A DNA stretch of 64,000 bases from positions 3,803,001 through 3,867,000 of the forward strand of contig NZ_LT859959.1 in NCBI RefSeq assembly GCF_900176205.1. The letters are read 5' to 3'. Positions 18,977-27,493 of this stretch are shown piece by piece. The stretch comes from Bradyrhizobium sp. ORS 285. Its GTDB lineage: Bacteria > Pseudomonadota > Alphaproteobacteria > Rhizobiales > Xanthobacteraceae. Under the pieces are notes generated by a model. That model ran no database searches and was not told where the DNA came from. It was given only the letters and a program-made list of their open reading frames with translations. A program made the position numbers and the translations under genes. How positions within the stretch are numbered: position 1 is the stretch's first letter; the number at the start of each line of letters is the position of its first letter.

Positions 18977-20227
18977 TCACAGATACCGGCTCGGCACGAA
19001 GGCCGAGGCGTCGAAGGACGGCGCCTCGCCTGCGATCATCGCGGCGATCGCCGCGCCCGTGGCCGGCCCCGTGGTGAAACCGATGTGCTGGTTGCCGAAT
19101 GCAAGCCACAGGCCGGAATGACGCGGCGCCGGTCCGATCATCGGCAGCGCATCCGGCAGGCTCGGCCGCGACCCGCGCCAGGGCGGCGCGACGGCGTCAC
19201 CGAACTCGACGACACCGCGCGCCAGCGGCACCACCTGCTCGAGCTGGGCGAAGTTCGATGGCGCATCGCGGTCGGTCAGTTCGACGCCGGAGGTGACGCG
19301 CACGCCGTTCTCCATCGGCGCCAGCACGAAGCTGCGCTCGGCATCATTGATCGGCCGCAGCAGCTTGCGGTTGGGGTTCGGCGTGAACTCCTGGTGATAG
19401 CCGCGCTCGAACGCCATCGGCACGTGATAGCCGAGCGGCCGCAGGATGTCCGGCGACCACGGCCCGAGCGCCACCACGACGTGCCGCGCGCGGATCTCGC
19501 CATCGCCGAGCACCACGCGCCAGCCGTCATTGTCGCTCAGCAGTGCCCGGATCTCGGACTGGCGCAACGTTCCGCCCGCGCCCTCGAACATCCGCGCATA
19601 GGCCTTCGTCACGTTGCCCGGCGAGTCCACCGACGCGGTCTGGCTGTGCAGCAGTCCGACCTTGTAGACCGGCAGCATGTTGGGCTCGAGGGCGGAGATC
19701 GCCTGGCGGTCGAGCAGCTCGCTCTTGATGCCGTAGTCGGCGAGAAACGCCTGCTCGGCCGTGGCCGCTCCGACGGCGTCGCTGCGCCACGCCTTGAGCC
19801 AGCCAGTCTCGCGCACGCGCTGCGGCTCGCCGGCGCGGACGATCCAGTCACGGTGCAGCGTCAGCGACGCACGGATCAGGCCGTGCAGCGCGATCGCGCG
19901 CGGCTTGACGCGGGACTCGACGGCGTTGGCGAGGAAGCGCAGCACCCATTCGATGTTGCGCAACGTCCAGGATGGACTCCAGCGCAGCGCGGCACTCTGG
20001 TTGCCGAGATAGGACGGCAGCGCCTTGAACAGCGAGGGCTTGTTGAACGGCAGGATGGAGGCAGAGGAGAGAATGCCGGCATTGCCGTAGGAGGTCTCCT
20101 CGCCCGGCGCCTTGCGGTCGACCAGCGCCACCGACAGCCCGCGCTCGCGGATCGCATAGGCGCAGGAGACGCCGACGATCCCGGCTCCCAGCACGACGAC
20201 GTCGGCTGTCTGCTGTCCACTCTGCAT
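18977..20227 (-). CDS. DadA-like FAD-dependent amino acid oxidoreductase
   Basis: 416 residues, DAO fold: N-terminal dinucleotide motif VVLGAGIVGVSCAYAI, SYGNAGILS, and C-terminal FGNQHIGFTTGPATGAAIAAMI. It resembles the D-amino acid dehydrogenase small subunit, oxidising a D-amino or N-methyl amino acid and passing electrons to the respiratory chain. Located 34 bases before the permease gene, so uptake and oxidation of one amino compound is a reasonable reading. Confidence 0.87.
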   Translation of the reverse strand: MQSGQQTADVVVLGAGIVGVSCAYAIRERGLSVALVDRKAPGEETSYGNAGILSSASILPFNKPSLFKALPSYLGNQSAALRWSPSWTLRNIEWVLRFLANAVESRVKPRAIALHGLIRASLTLHRDWIVRAGEPQRVRETGWLKAWRSDAVGAATAEQAFLADYGIKSELLDRQAISALEPNMLPVYKVGLLHSQTASVDSPGNVTKAYARMFEGAGGTLRQSEIRALLSDNDGWRVVLGDGEIRARHVVVALGPWSPDILRPLGYHVPMAFERGYHQEFTPNPNRKLLRPINDAERSFVLAPMENGVRVTSGVELTDRDAPSNFAQLEQVVPLARGVVEFGDAVAPPWRGSRPSLPDALPMIGPAPRHSGLWLAFGNQHIGFTTGPATGAAIAAMIAGEAPSFDASAFVPSRYL

Positions 20228-20249
20228 CGTCTCTCAATCCATCTCAGAT

Positions 20250-21008
20250 CTACATCAAGGTGAGGCCGCCATCGACCGGCAGCACGGCGCCCGTGACATG
20301 GCCGGCCTCTGTCGACAGCAGGAAGGTCACGGCGGCTGCGACGTCGTCCGGCTCGGCGAGCCGCTGTTGCGGATTGGCGGCCGCCGCCTTCTGCCAAGCC
20401 GCCGGATCGAGCGAGCCGAGCCGGCCCGCGTCCTTGCGCGTGTAGCCGGGCACGACGACATTCGCGGTGCCGCCGGTGGCGGCGAGCTCGATCGCGAGAC
20501 ATTTCACCAGCGCCTCGAGCGCGGCCTTGGCGGCAGCCGAGGCCGGAAAAGTGCCGCCCGGCACGAAGCGATGCGCGACAAAGCTGGAGATCGCGACCAC
20601 GCGCGCGGCCTCGCTCTGCAACAGGTCGGGCAGCGCCGCACTGGCGAGCTCGTGGAAGGCCGCCGGCATCACCGCCAACGAACGCTCGAGTCCCTCGCGC
20701 GGCAGGTCGCGAAAGGTGCGGCGATCGGCGAAGCCCGCCGCGTGCACCAGCGCATCGACACGCCCGAACCTGGCGCGCGCGGCAGCCACGAGCTCCGACG
20801 CTGCGCCTGCCGTGGCAAGATTTGCGCAATGAAAGGCCACCTCGGCGCCGGCCTGCCGGCACGTCTCTGCAACGGCCTCCAGCCGCGCGAGCCCGTCGGC
20901 GTCAGCGCCCTGGCCATGCAGCATGAGGCCCTGCCCCGGTGCCGCAAGGCGGCGCGCCACAGCGGCGCCGATCCCGGCGCCGCTGCCGGTGATGATTGAA
21001 ACGCGCAT
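20250..21008 (-). CDS. SDR-fold protein without the catalytic tyrosine
   Basis: 252 residues from the ATG at 21008 (the frame extends to 21029). Cofactor loop TGSGAGIG (7-14) is intact and the strand-4 motif is HAAG. SS at 141-142 supplies the active-site serine. In the YxxxK position it has Ser157-Ala-Ala-Ala-Lys161 (FPASAAAK): the tyrosine is replaced by serine. So it may bind NAD(P) without being a standard oxidoreductase. First gene of the leftward set with the DadA-like oxidase (22 bases apart) and permease. Confidence 0.82.
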   Translation of the reverse strand: MRVSIITGSGAGIGAAVARRLAAPGQGLMLHGQGADADGLARLEAVAETCRQAGAEVAFHCANLATAGAASELVAAARARFGRVDALVHAAGFADRRTFRDLPREGLERSLAVMPAAFHELASAALPDLLQSEAARVVAISSFVAHRFVPGGTFPASAAAKAALEALVKCLAIELAATGGTANVVVPGYTRKDAGRLGSLDPAAWQKAAAANPQQRLAEPDDVAAAVTFLLSTEAGHVTGAVLPVDGGLTLM

Positions 21009-21116
21009 GATCCCCAGTGCCGAATGCATTTCGAGGCGCGGACTATAGGTCTCGCATCCGCCAATGCAAACCGCCGCATCGGCATGCCTGCAAGACGATG
21101 ACGCAACCGCGCCAGC

Positions 21117-21389
21117 TCAGACCGACAATCCGCTGCAGGTCAGGATGATGCGCGTGGCGCGCCAAACCCAGGTCTTGCCGTCGCGCGCCGCCTGCAGGCT
21201 GAAGACCCGCTCATTCCAGTGCGGATCATGCGCGAAGCGAATGTTCTCGATCACGAAGTCCTGCTGCTGCCGCTTCCATTCGATCGCCCAGGCGAGGTGC
21301 GCCTCTTCGAGCTGCTGCCGCAGCTTGGAGACCTCGATCACATAGGGCGACGGGACGATGATCCCCAGAGCCATCGGAGTGCCGGCCAT
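21117..21389 (-). CDS. Small hypothetical protein
   Basis: 90 residues, no signal peptide. Central helix rich in Glu/Gln/Trp (KLRQQLEEAHLAWAIEWKRQ) followed by a possible beta part (WNERVFSLQAARDGKTWVW). No family recognised. The composition and codon use match the neighbours, and it sits alone between the SDR-like gene and the AraC regulator. Confidence 0.62.
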   Translation of the reverse strand: MAGTPMALGIIVPSPYVIEVSKLRQQLEEAHLAWAIEWKRQQQDFVIENIRFAHDPHWNERVFSLQAARDGKTWVWRATRIILTCSGLSV

Positions 21390-21427
21390 CGCGCGACCTC
21401 AGTGATCTCTCACGACGTTGCCCGACC

Positions 21428-22366
21428 CTATCCCGCCCGCGCCGCGCGCCGCAAGGCTTGCGGCGGCTGGCCGAAGGCGCGGATGAAGGCGCGGCGCATG
21501 CGCTCGGGATCGCGAAAGCCGGCGGCTTCGGCCACCAGCTCGATCGGCTGATGCGAGGCCTGTACGCGGTCGCGCGCCACCTCCAACCGCAGCCGTTCGA
21601 TCGCCTTGGACGGCGTGGTGCCGGTCTCGGCGACGAAGGCGCGGGTGAAATGCCGCGTGCTCATGCCGGCGCGCTCGGCGAGGTCATCGACCGTGAGCGG
21701 CGCATCGAGATGCTCGCGCGCCCAGGTGAGCAGATCGGCGAAGCGGCCGCTCGGCGCCTTCAGCTCCAGCAGCGAGGAGAACTGCGACTGCCCGCCGCTG
21801 CGACGGTGATAGAGCACGAGCTGGCGCGCGGTCTTCTGCGCGATCTCCTCGCCGTGATCCTCAGACACCATGGCGAGCGCGAGATCGATGCCCGCAGTGA
21901 TGCCGGCCGAGCTCCAGACCTGGCCGTCGCGGACATAGATGCTGTCGGGCTCGAGCTTCACGTTGGGATAGGTGCGCAGGAACTGCCGCGTGCGCTGCCA
22001 ATGCGTGGTCGCCCGCTTGCCGTCCAGCAGGCCGGCTTCGGCAAGCACGAAGGCGCCCGAGCAAACGCTGGCCACGCGCGTGCCGCGGCGCGCGACCTTG
22101 CGCACGAAATTCAGCGTGCAGGAATTGCGGCTCGCCGCCTCGACGCCGTCGCCGCCGGCGATCAGCAAGGTCGAGAGCGCCGCGACCGGACCAAATTTGC
22201 GCGCCAGCATCTCGGCGCCGGACGAGGAGCGCACCGGGCCCGGCGCCGCCGCCACCACCCGGATCTGCGGCGCGGCGCTCGCGTAGCGCGCGGCGATCTC
22301 GAACACCGAGATCGGGCCGGCGGCATCGAGCAACTGAAAATCCGGAAAGATGAGCACGCCGATCAT
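21428..22366 (-). CDS. GlxA/FtrA-type transcriptional regulator (DJ-1/PfpI domain plus AraC HTH)
   Basis: 312 residues. The N-terminal DJ-1/PfpI-like domain (about 1-185) has Cys102 in SVCSGAFVLAEAG. The C-terminal AraC double helix-turn-helix (about 210-310; DDLAERAGMSTRHFTRAF and ELVAEAAGFRDPERMRRAF) binds DNA. Proteins of this type often control catabolism of amines or amino acids and sense a small ligand in the first domain. It is divergent from a second DJ-1/PfpI protein, 114 bases away, its probable target. Confidence 0.92.
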   Translation of the reverse strand: MIGVLIFPDFQLLDAAGPISVFEIAARYASAAPQIRVVAAAPGPVRSSSGAEMLARKFGPVAALSTLLIAGGDGVEAASRNSCTLNFVRKVARRGTRVASVCSGAFVLAEAGLLDGKRATTHWQRTRQFLRTYPNVKLEPDSIYVRDGQVWSSAGITAGIDLALAMVSEDHGEEIAQKTARQLVLYHRRSGGQSQFSSLLELKAPSGRFADLLTWAREHLDAPLTVDDLAERAGMSTRHFTRAFVAETGTTPSKAIERLRLEVARDRVQASHQPIELVAEAAGFRDPERMRRAFIRAFGQPPQALRRAARAG

Positions 22367-22480
22367 GCGGAAAGCTCCGTCAGCCGTCTGTCCGAAATCG
22401 GGGGAACTTTGGCATATGAGACAGCAAGGGGATCATGCAGGATGGCCGGCGTCAACCCATCATCGCTCGTGAGATCCGCC

Positions 22481-23176
22481 ATGGCCGAACCGCTTTCGAT
22501 CGCTCTCGTGCTGTTTCCCCAGGTCACCCAGCTCGATCTCACCGGCCCGGTACAGGTGTTCTCGAGCGTGCCCGGCGCGACGCTGCATTTGGTCTGGAAG
22601 CGGATCGAGCCGATTCCGACCGACTCCGTTCTCACGCTGCTGCCGACGACGACGTTTGCCGAGTGCCCGCAGGCCGACGTGATCTGCATCCCCGGCGGCT
22701 TCGGCGTCGATGCCATTCTGGACGATGCCGAAGTCATCGGCTTCATCCGCCGCCAGGCCGAAGACGCCAAATACATCACCTCGGTCTGCACCGGCTCGCT
22801 CGCGCTCGGAGCCGCTGGCCTGCTGAGGGGCTATCGCGCTGCGACCCATTGGAGCGCGCGCGAGTGCCTGCCGCTGTTCGGCGCCACCATCAGCACCGAG
22901 CGCGTCTGCATCGACCGCAACCGCGTGACCGGCGGCGGTGTCACCGCCGGCATCGACTTCGCGCTGACCCTGGTGTCGCAACTGGTCGACCGCGCGACGG
23001 CGGAGGCGATCCAGCTCAGGCTCGAATACAATCCGGCGCCACCGTTCGCGGCCGGCTCGCCCGACACCGCACCGCCCGAGGTCGTGTCACGAATGCTGGA
23101 GCGAATCGCCCCCTTCCGCCAGCGGCGTGTCGCGGCGGCCGAGCGCGCCGCGGCCATGCTCAGGGGCAGCGCCTAG
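22481..23176 (+). CDS. DJ-1/PfpI family protein (isonitrile-hydratase-like)
   Basis: 231 residues from the ATG at 22481; an in-frame ATG at 22442 would add 13. Class I glutamine amidotransferase-like fold with nucleophile elbow Cys103 in SVCTGSLALGAAGLL and the TGGGVTAGIDFAL segment of the InhA-like branch. The InhA isonitrile hydratase is the only well-studied member, so hydratase activity is possible but unproven. Its promoter must lie in the 114 bases shared with the divergent AraC-type regulator. Confidence 0.87.
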   Translation: MAEPLSIALVLFPQVTQLDLTGPVQVFSSVPGATLHLVWKRIEPIPTDSVLTLLPTTTFAECPQADVICIPGGFGVDAILDDAEVIGFIRRQAEDAKYITSVCTGSLALGAAGLLRGYRAATHWSARECLPLFGATISTERVCIDRNRVTGGGVTAGIDFALTLVSQLVDRATAEAIQLRLEYNPAPPFAAGSPDTAPPEVVSRMLERIAPFRQRRVAAAERAAAMLRGSA

Positions 23177-23206
23177 CAGCGGCCCGCTCAGCCATGCCTA
23201 AGCAAA

Positions 23207-23233
23207 GAGGCCGCCCGGAGCCCGGACGGCCTC
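23207..23233. terminator. Bidirectional terminator between convergent genes
   Basis: GAGGCCGCCCGG (23207-23218) pairs with CCGGACGGCCTC (23222-23233) with one mismatch. It lies between the DJ-1 gene and the leftward NDUFA12 gene, with an A-rich flank on the left and no long T run. Confidence 0.6.
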
Positions 23234-23260
23234 AGAAACCTGATTCAAGCAGCGATCGAG

Positions 23261-23671
23261 TTAGCTGCCGGGAGTCCAGGGCTGATAATCGCCGGTCGCC
23301 TTCGGACGGCGGCCGCTGGCCAGGGTGGAGCCGGCCGGACGATAGGCGAGCGCAGTGCCGGTCAGGTTCGGCTGATGCGGCTTCTCCCATTCGCGCGGCT
23401 TGTATCCGTCCTGGGTCGGCGGCACGTCGACCATGTGATGGATCCAGGCGTGCCATTCCGGCGGGATGCGGCTGGCCTCGGCCAAGCCGTTGTAGATCAC
23501 CCAGCGGCGCTCGAAATGCAGCACCGGATCGATCTTGCCGCCGGCGGTCCTATAATAACGGTTGCCCTGCGCATCCTGCCCCACGAGCTCGCCGAACCGC
23601 CAGGTCCACAGCTGGGTGCCGAAGGTCTGGCCGTTCCACCACGTGAAGAGCTTGAGAAAGAACTGTTTCAT
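23261..23671 (-). CDS. NADH:ubiquinone oxidoreductase subunit NDUFA12 (B17.2) family
   Basis: 136 residues beginning MKQFFLKLFTWWNGQTFGTQ at 23671. Conserved GNRYYR, RRWVIYNG, ASRIPPEWHAWIHH and the C-terminal proline-rich tail (KPHQPNLTGT) identify the complex I accessory subunit shared by mitochondria and alphaproteobacteria. It is thought to stabilise the join between peripheral and membrane arms. Single gene, as usual. Confidence 0.95.
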   Translation of the reverse strand: MKQFFLKLFTWWNGQTFGTQLWTWRFGELVGQDAQGNRYYRTAGGKIDPVLHFERRWVIYNGLAEASRIPPEWHAWIHHMVDVPPTQDGYKPREWEKPHQPNLTGTALAYRPAGSTLASGRRPKATGDYQPWTPGS

Positions 23672-23778
23672 GCGCTCGAGGCCGGTTCTGTGAAGATCCC
23701 GGCTGTGATGCCACCCCGCTTGCGACTTGTCCAGTGTTGCACCGCCCCCGCCCGCGACGATGCACCGGTTCACGCCGG

Positions 23779-23803
23779 GGAACGACATCCCGGCCCTGCG
23801 GTT
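23779..23803 (+). promoter_or_regulatory. Probable EcfG-type promoter, one-base variant (GGAAC-N16-GGTT)
   Basis: GGAAC 23779-23783, 16-base spacer, GGTT 23800-23803: eight of nine consensus bases at the right spacing, 34 bases before the BA14K gene start. Confidence 0.48.
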
Positions 23804-23837
23804 AGGTCATTTTCCCCGAATGGACGGAGCGAGAGCG

Positions 23838-24533
23838 ATGACCAGACTGAAGACATGGAGCGCCGCCGCGGCAGTGGCGCTGATTCTGCCGCTCGCGGCA
23901 GCGACCACGAGCTTTGCCCAAGGCCCCGGCGGCGGCCGTGGTCCGGGCGGCGGTGCCGCCATTGCGGGCGGAGGTGGCGCTGCCATCGGCGGTGGTGGTG
24001 GCGGAGCGATCGGCGGTGGTGGCGCGATCGGCGGCGGCGGACGTGGCGCCTTTACAGCCGGGCCGGGCGGCGCCGTGGGCGGCGGTAGCTTCTCCGGGCG
24101 CACAGCCGTTGGCGGCGCAGGCCTGGTGGGTCGCGGTCCGGCGGCCGGCGCCAATGTCGCCGTCAACAATGGCGGCAGCCGCGGCAACTGGACCGGCGGC
24201 GGCGGCAATTGGAACGGTGGCGGCGGCAACTGGAGCGGCGGCGGCTGGCGAGGCGGTCACCATGGCGGTTGGCACCGCGGCGGCGGCTTCTGGCCCGGCG
24301 TCGGTGTGGGCGTCGGCATTGGTCTCGGCAGCTCCTACGCCTACTACAATGATCCGTACTATTACGGAAACGACTACTACAACGACTACTCCTACTACGA
24401 TGACTCCGCACCGGTCGCCGTCATCGGCACCGAGGGTGTTGATCCGAGCTATTGCGCCCGCCGTTACCGCTCCTACGACCCGGCGTCGGGAACTTACCTC
24501 GGCTACGACGGCCTTCGGCATCCCTGCCCGTAA
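23838..24533 (+). CDS. Exported glycine-rich protein with C-terminal BA14K domain
   Basis: 231 residues from the ATG at 23838, with purine-rich GGAGCGAGAG upstream. Signal peptide about 1-30 (ending TTSFAQ), then roughly 120 residues of Gly/Ala-rich repeats including short GGGNWNGG-type units, a Tyr/Asp-rich stretch (about 170-195), and a BA14K domain at the end (YCARRYRSYDPASGTYLGYD, then RHPC). BA14K proteins are small cell-surface or periplasmic proteins of Rhizobiales; the Brucella member is immunoreactive. A variant EcfG promoter precedes it and a strong terminator follows. Confidence 0.86.
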   Translation: MTRLKTWSAAAAVALILPLAAATTSFAQGPGGGRGPGGGAAIAGGGGAAIGGGGGGAIGGGGAIGGGGRGAFTAGPGGAVGGGSFSGRTAVGGAGLVGRGPAAGANVAVNNGGSRGNWTGGGGNWNGGGGNWSGGGWRGGHHGGWHRGGGFWPGVGVGVGIGLGSSYAYYNDPYYYGNDYYNDYSYYDDSAPVAVIGTEGVDPSYCARRYRSYDPASGTYLGYDGLRHPCP

Positions 24534-24564
24534 GCGGCCGCGGCAATTCCGTCACGCGACAAAC

Positions 24565-24598
24565 AAGGCGGCGAGGTACTTACCTCGCCGCCTTTTGC
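24565..24598 (+). terminator. Rho-independent terminator after the BA14K gene
   Basis: Perfect 14-bp stem, 24565-24578 with 24581-24594, followed by TT inside a TTTT run. Confidence 0.88.
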
Positions 24599-24599
24599 T

Positions 24600-25012
24600 A
24601 TAAAATTGTTCCAATGTTGTTTGTTATGTGTCTCATCCGCCACGTTGCCGAATGAATGTCGACGAAATTGCATGAATGTGCCCCGCGACGTGCAGATGTA
24701 TTGCGCGTTCCGGTCCAATATCAATCAGGCTCGTGATTCTGCTTCGATAAGCTGGTCGCAGGCGGGTTTGATTACTAACGACGGACCCTCGACTGACGGA
24801 CAAATGGATCGCGCAAACCCGAGCGCAGTGCAGATCGCTGCACGCCGGCGGTTGACCGCGCCATCGCGCCAAAACTTTCGAACAAGGAGGCGCGCCTTGC
24901 AGACATATCATCACCGCCTTCGATGCAGCGGTATTGAGAACCGGACGCATCAGGCACGTCGCGATCATCCCGCGAAGCGCGGGCGGGCCACGTCGATGAT
25001 TGAGAAACGCGG
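24600..25012. other. Gene-free region before the first hybrid kinase
   Basis: About 410 bases with no convincing coding frame. It is slightly AT-richer at its left end. It must hold the promoter of the first hybrid kinase, but no EcfG or other recognisable site was found. Confidence 0.5.
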
Positions 25013-27298
25013 ATGATTCATCAGCGCCTCGCTTTGGGGCTCGGCCTTGGCACTCTGCTTGCGATCGGCGCCGCATCGACGGCGCTCGACATCAAGTCGC
25101 GCCATGACGCGGCCTGGGTGACCTCATCGCTGGACATCCTGCAGAGAACGTCCGAGCTGCGACTGCTGCTGAGCGAAGCCGAAGCGACTTCGCGCGGATT
25201 CGTGTTGACGGCGGCCGAACCGTTCCGAGCCGAGTTCGAGGATGTTCGCGGCAAGATTCCTGCCGCCTTTGCCGAATTGCAGCGTGCCGTCGCCGATAGT
25301 CCGATGCCGACGCAGCTTCTCAGCCAGACGGACGCCCTCATCATCCGCAGGATCGAGATCGCGTCAGACGTGATCCGATTGAAGGCAGCATCCGACCGCG
25401 CCGGCCTCGAAGCGCTGGCGCGTAGGGCCGAAGGCCCGGCGACCATGAGCGCGATCACGGCCAATCTCGACCGGTTCGCAACCGAACAGCGCGCGCTGCT
25501 GGCGCAGCGCTCGGCGACCTCGAAGGCCACGGGATCACTGCTGCTGACGATCGACCTGTGCGGCCTGGCGCTGCTGCTGGTCATCGCCGGCTACCTGATC
25601 CGGCGCGCCTATCTCGACGACCAGGCGCTGCGCGCCTCCCTGGTCCGCTCCGAGGCTGAAGCCGTCTCGCTCGCCGAGCGGGCCGAGAAGCAGCATCTCG
25701 ATCTCGTCGAGGCGCACGAGAAGCTGCGCCACTCGGCCGAAATCCTGCAGAACACGTTCAACAGCATGGCCGAAGGCGTGCTCGTGATCGATGCCGCCGA
25801 CACCGTGGTGTTCTCCAACCCCGCCGTCGAGGACCTGTTGGGCTATCGTCACGGCAGAAGGCTGTCGGAGGTCCGGTCCCGTCTGCGCGTCTATGAGAGC
25901 GACGGCGTGACGCCGATCGCGCCGCACGATCTGCCGACGCCGCGGGCGTTGCGCGGGGAATCGTTCGACCGGCGCGAGATGATCGTCCACCAGCCCGACC
26001 GCGACGCGACGCTGCGCCTGATGATCAGCGGCCGCCCGCTGCGCGATGCGGCCGGCAACATCACCGGCGCGGCGATGGTCTATCACGACATCACGATGGC
26101 CCATGAAACCGAGCGTCTGCTGCAGCAGGCGCAGAAGCTCGATGCCATCGGCAAGCTCACCGGCGGCGTCGCGCATGACTTCAACAACATGCTGACGATC
26201 ATCACCGGCACCATCGAGACCCTTGCCGACGAGGTCAGAGACCGTCCTGCGGCCGCCGCCACTGCCGCCTTGATCGGACAGGCGACCGATCGCTGCACCG
26301 AGTTGATCCGGCATCTCCTCGCCTTCGCACGCAAGCAGCCGCTGCATCCGCGCGACAGCGACGTCAACAGCACCATCGTGGACATCGCCAAGCTGTTGCG
26401 CCCGACCCTCGGCGAGCAGATCGAGATCAACTCGATCCTCGAAGAGGAGACGCTGATCGCGCATATCGACTCGGCGCAGCTTGCCAATTCCCTGGTCAAC
26501 ATGGCGATCAACGCGCGCGACGCGATGCCCAATGGCGGCAAGCTGCTGCTGGAGTCGCGCCGCATCTTGCTCGATGAATCCTATGCTGCGGCCAACGCCG
26601 GGGTGACGCCCGGCTCCTACATCATGATCGCGGTCAGCGACACCGGCACTGGCATGTCCACGGAGGTCCGCGATCGCGCCTTCGAGCCGTTCTTCACCAC
26701 CAAGGAGGCCGGCAAGGGCTCGGGCCTCGGGCTGAGCATGGTCTACGGCTTCGTGAAGCAGTCCGGCGGCCACATCAAAATCTACAGCGAGGAAGGCCGG
26801 GGCACCACGATCCGCCTCTACATCCCCGTGCCCAAGGGCCAATCGGCGACCCCTGCCCGGCCCGAGCCGCCACCGCCGCGCGGCGAGGAGACGATCTTCA
26901 TTGTCGAGGACGACCTGCTGGTGCAGGACTTCGTCGTCTCACAGCTGCAGAGCCTCGGCTACAAGACGATCACCGCCTCGACCGGCGTCGAGGCCCTGGC
27001 CAAGATCGAATCCGGGCAGTCCTTCGATCTGCTGTTCACTGACGTGATCATGCCCGGCGGCATCAACGGCAAGGAACTCGCCGAGGAGGCGCTCCGGCAG
27101 CGGCCGGGCACCAAGGTTCTCTACACGTCCGGCTATACCGACAATGCGATGGTCGAGCACGGCCGCATCGACCAGGCGGCGCTGCTGCTCACCAAGCCGT
27201 ATCGGAAATCGGAGCTCGCCTGGATGGTGCGGCGCGCGTTGGTGGGCCTTGCCGAGGACACGTCCATCGCAGCGGAGCAAAGGCGTGCGCACTCCTGA
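25013..27298 (+). CDS. Hybrid sensor histidine kinase (CHASE3-PAS-HisKA-HATPase-REC)
   Basis: 761 residues. The N-terminal membrane helix overlaps the start, then CHASE3-like sensor (about 30-175), second helix (about 183-203), coiled coil, PAS domain (about 245-370), HisKA with His388 in GGVAHDFNNMLT, HATPase_c (NMAINARDAMP, DTGTGM, GSGLGLSMVYGF) and a C-terminal receiver with Asp677 in LLFTDVIMPGG. The HDFNNML form marks the NtrB-like hybrid kinase class, which often signals to other proteins through the receiver. A near-identical architecture follows in tandem 195 bases downstream. No partner regulator is adjacent. Confidence 0.94.
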   Translation: MIHQRLALGLGLGTLLAIGAASTALDIKSRHDAAWVTSSLDILQRTSELRLLLSEAEATSRGFVLTAAEPFRAEFEDVRGKIPAAFAELQRAVADSPMPTQLLSQTDALIIRRIEIASDVIRLKAASDRAGLEALARRAEGPATMSAITANLDRFATEQRALLAQRSATSKATGSLLLTIDLCGLALLLVIAGYLIRRAYLDDQALRASLVRSEAEAVSLAERAEKQHLDLVEAHEKLRHSAEILQNTFNSMAEGVLVIDAADTVVFSNPAVEDLLGYRHGRRLSEVRSRLRVYESDGVTPIAPHDLPTPRALRGESFDRREMIVHQPDRDATLRLMISGRPLRDAAGNITGAAMVYHDITMAHETERLLQQAQKLDAIGKLTGGVAHDFNNMLTIITGTIETLADEVRDRPAAAATAALIGQATDRCTELIRHLLAFARKQPLHPRDSDVNSTIVDIAKLLRPTLGEQIEINSILEEETLIAHIDSAQLANSLVNMAINARDAMPNGGKLLLESRRILLDESYAAANAGVTPGSYIMIAVSDTGTGMSTEVRDRAFEPFFTTKEAGKGSGLGLSMVYGFVKQSGGHIKIYSEEGRGTTIRLYIPVPKGQSATPARPEPPPPRGEETIFIVEDDLLVQDFVVSQLQSLGYKTITASTGVEALAKIESGQSFDLLFTDVIMPGGINGKELAEEALRQRPGTKVLYTSGYTDNAMVEHGRIDQAALLLTKPYRKSELAWMVRRALVGLAEDTSIAAEQRRAHS

Positions 27299-27418
27299 CC
27301 GCGGCCCGCATTTGGAACGACAATTGGCCTGCATAATTGAAATGGAACTCAAACAGACGATTGGCAGCACGCGCGGCCTTGCTTACAACTCATGACATTG
27401 TTGACCGAACTATTCGCC

Positions 27419-27448
27419 AGTCACGATAGAGCAACTCATAGTCACGAT
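27419..27448 (+). promoter_or_regulatory. Two direct AGTCACGAT repeats, 21 bases apart
   Basis: AGTCACGAT at 27419-27427 and again at 27440-27448, two helical turns apart and 46 bases before the second hybrid kinase start. The spacing is typical of a dimeric regulator site on one DNA face. No known regulator was matched. Confidence 0.35.
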
Positions 27449-27493
27449 GCGGCTTGATCGACCGCGCGCATCCAGCGCCTCTGGAACTCACCA

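Noticed and set aside
24000..24245. Short direct repeats that could look like a CRISPR or VNTR array
   Set aside because: They are GGC-rich codon repeats for a glycine-rich protein, without constant spacers.
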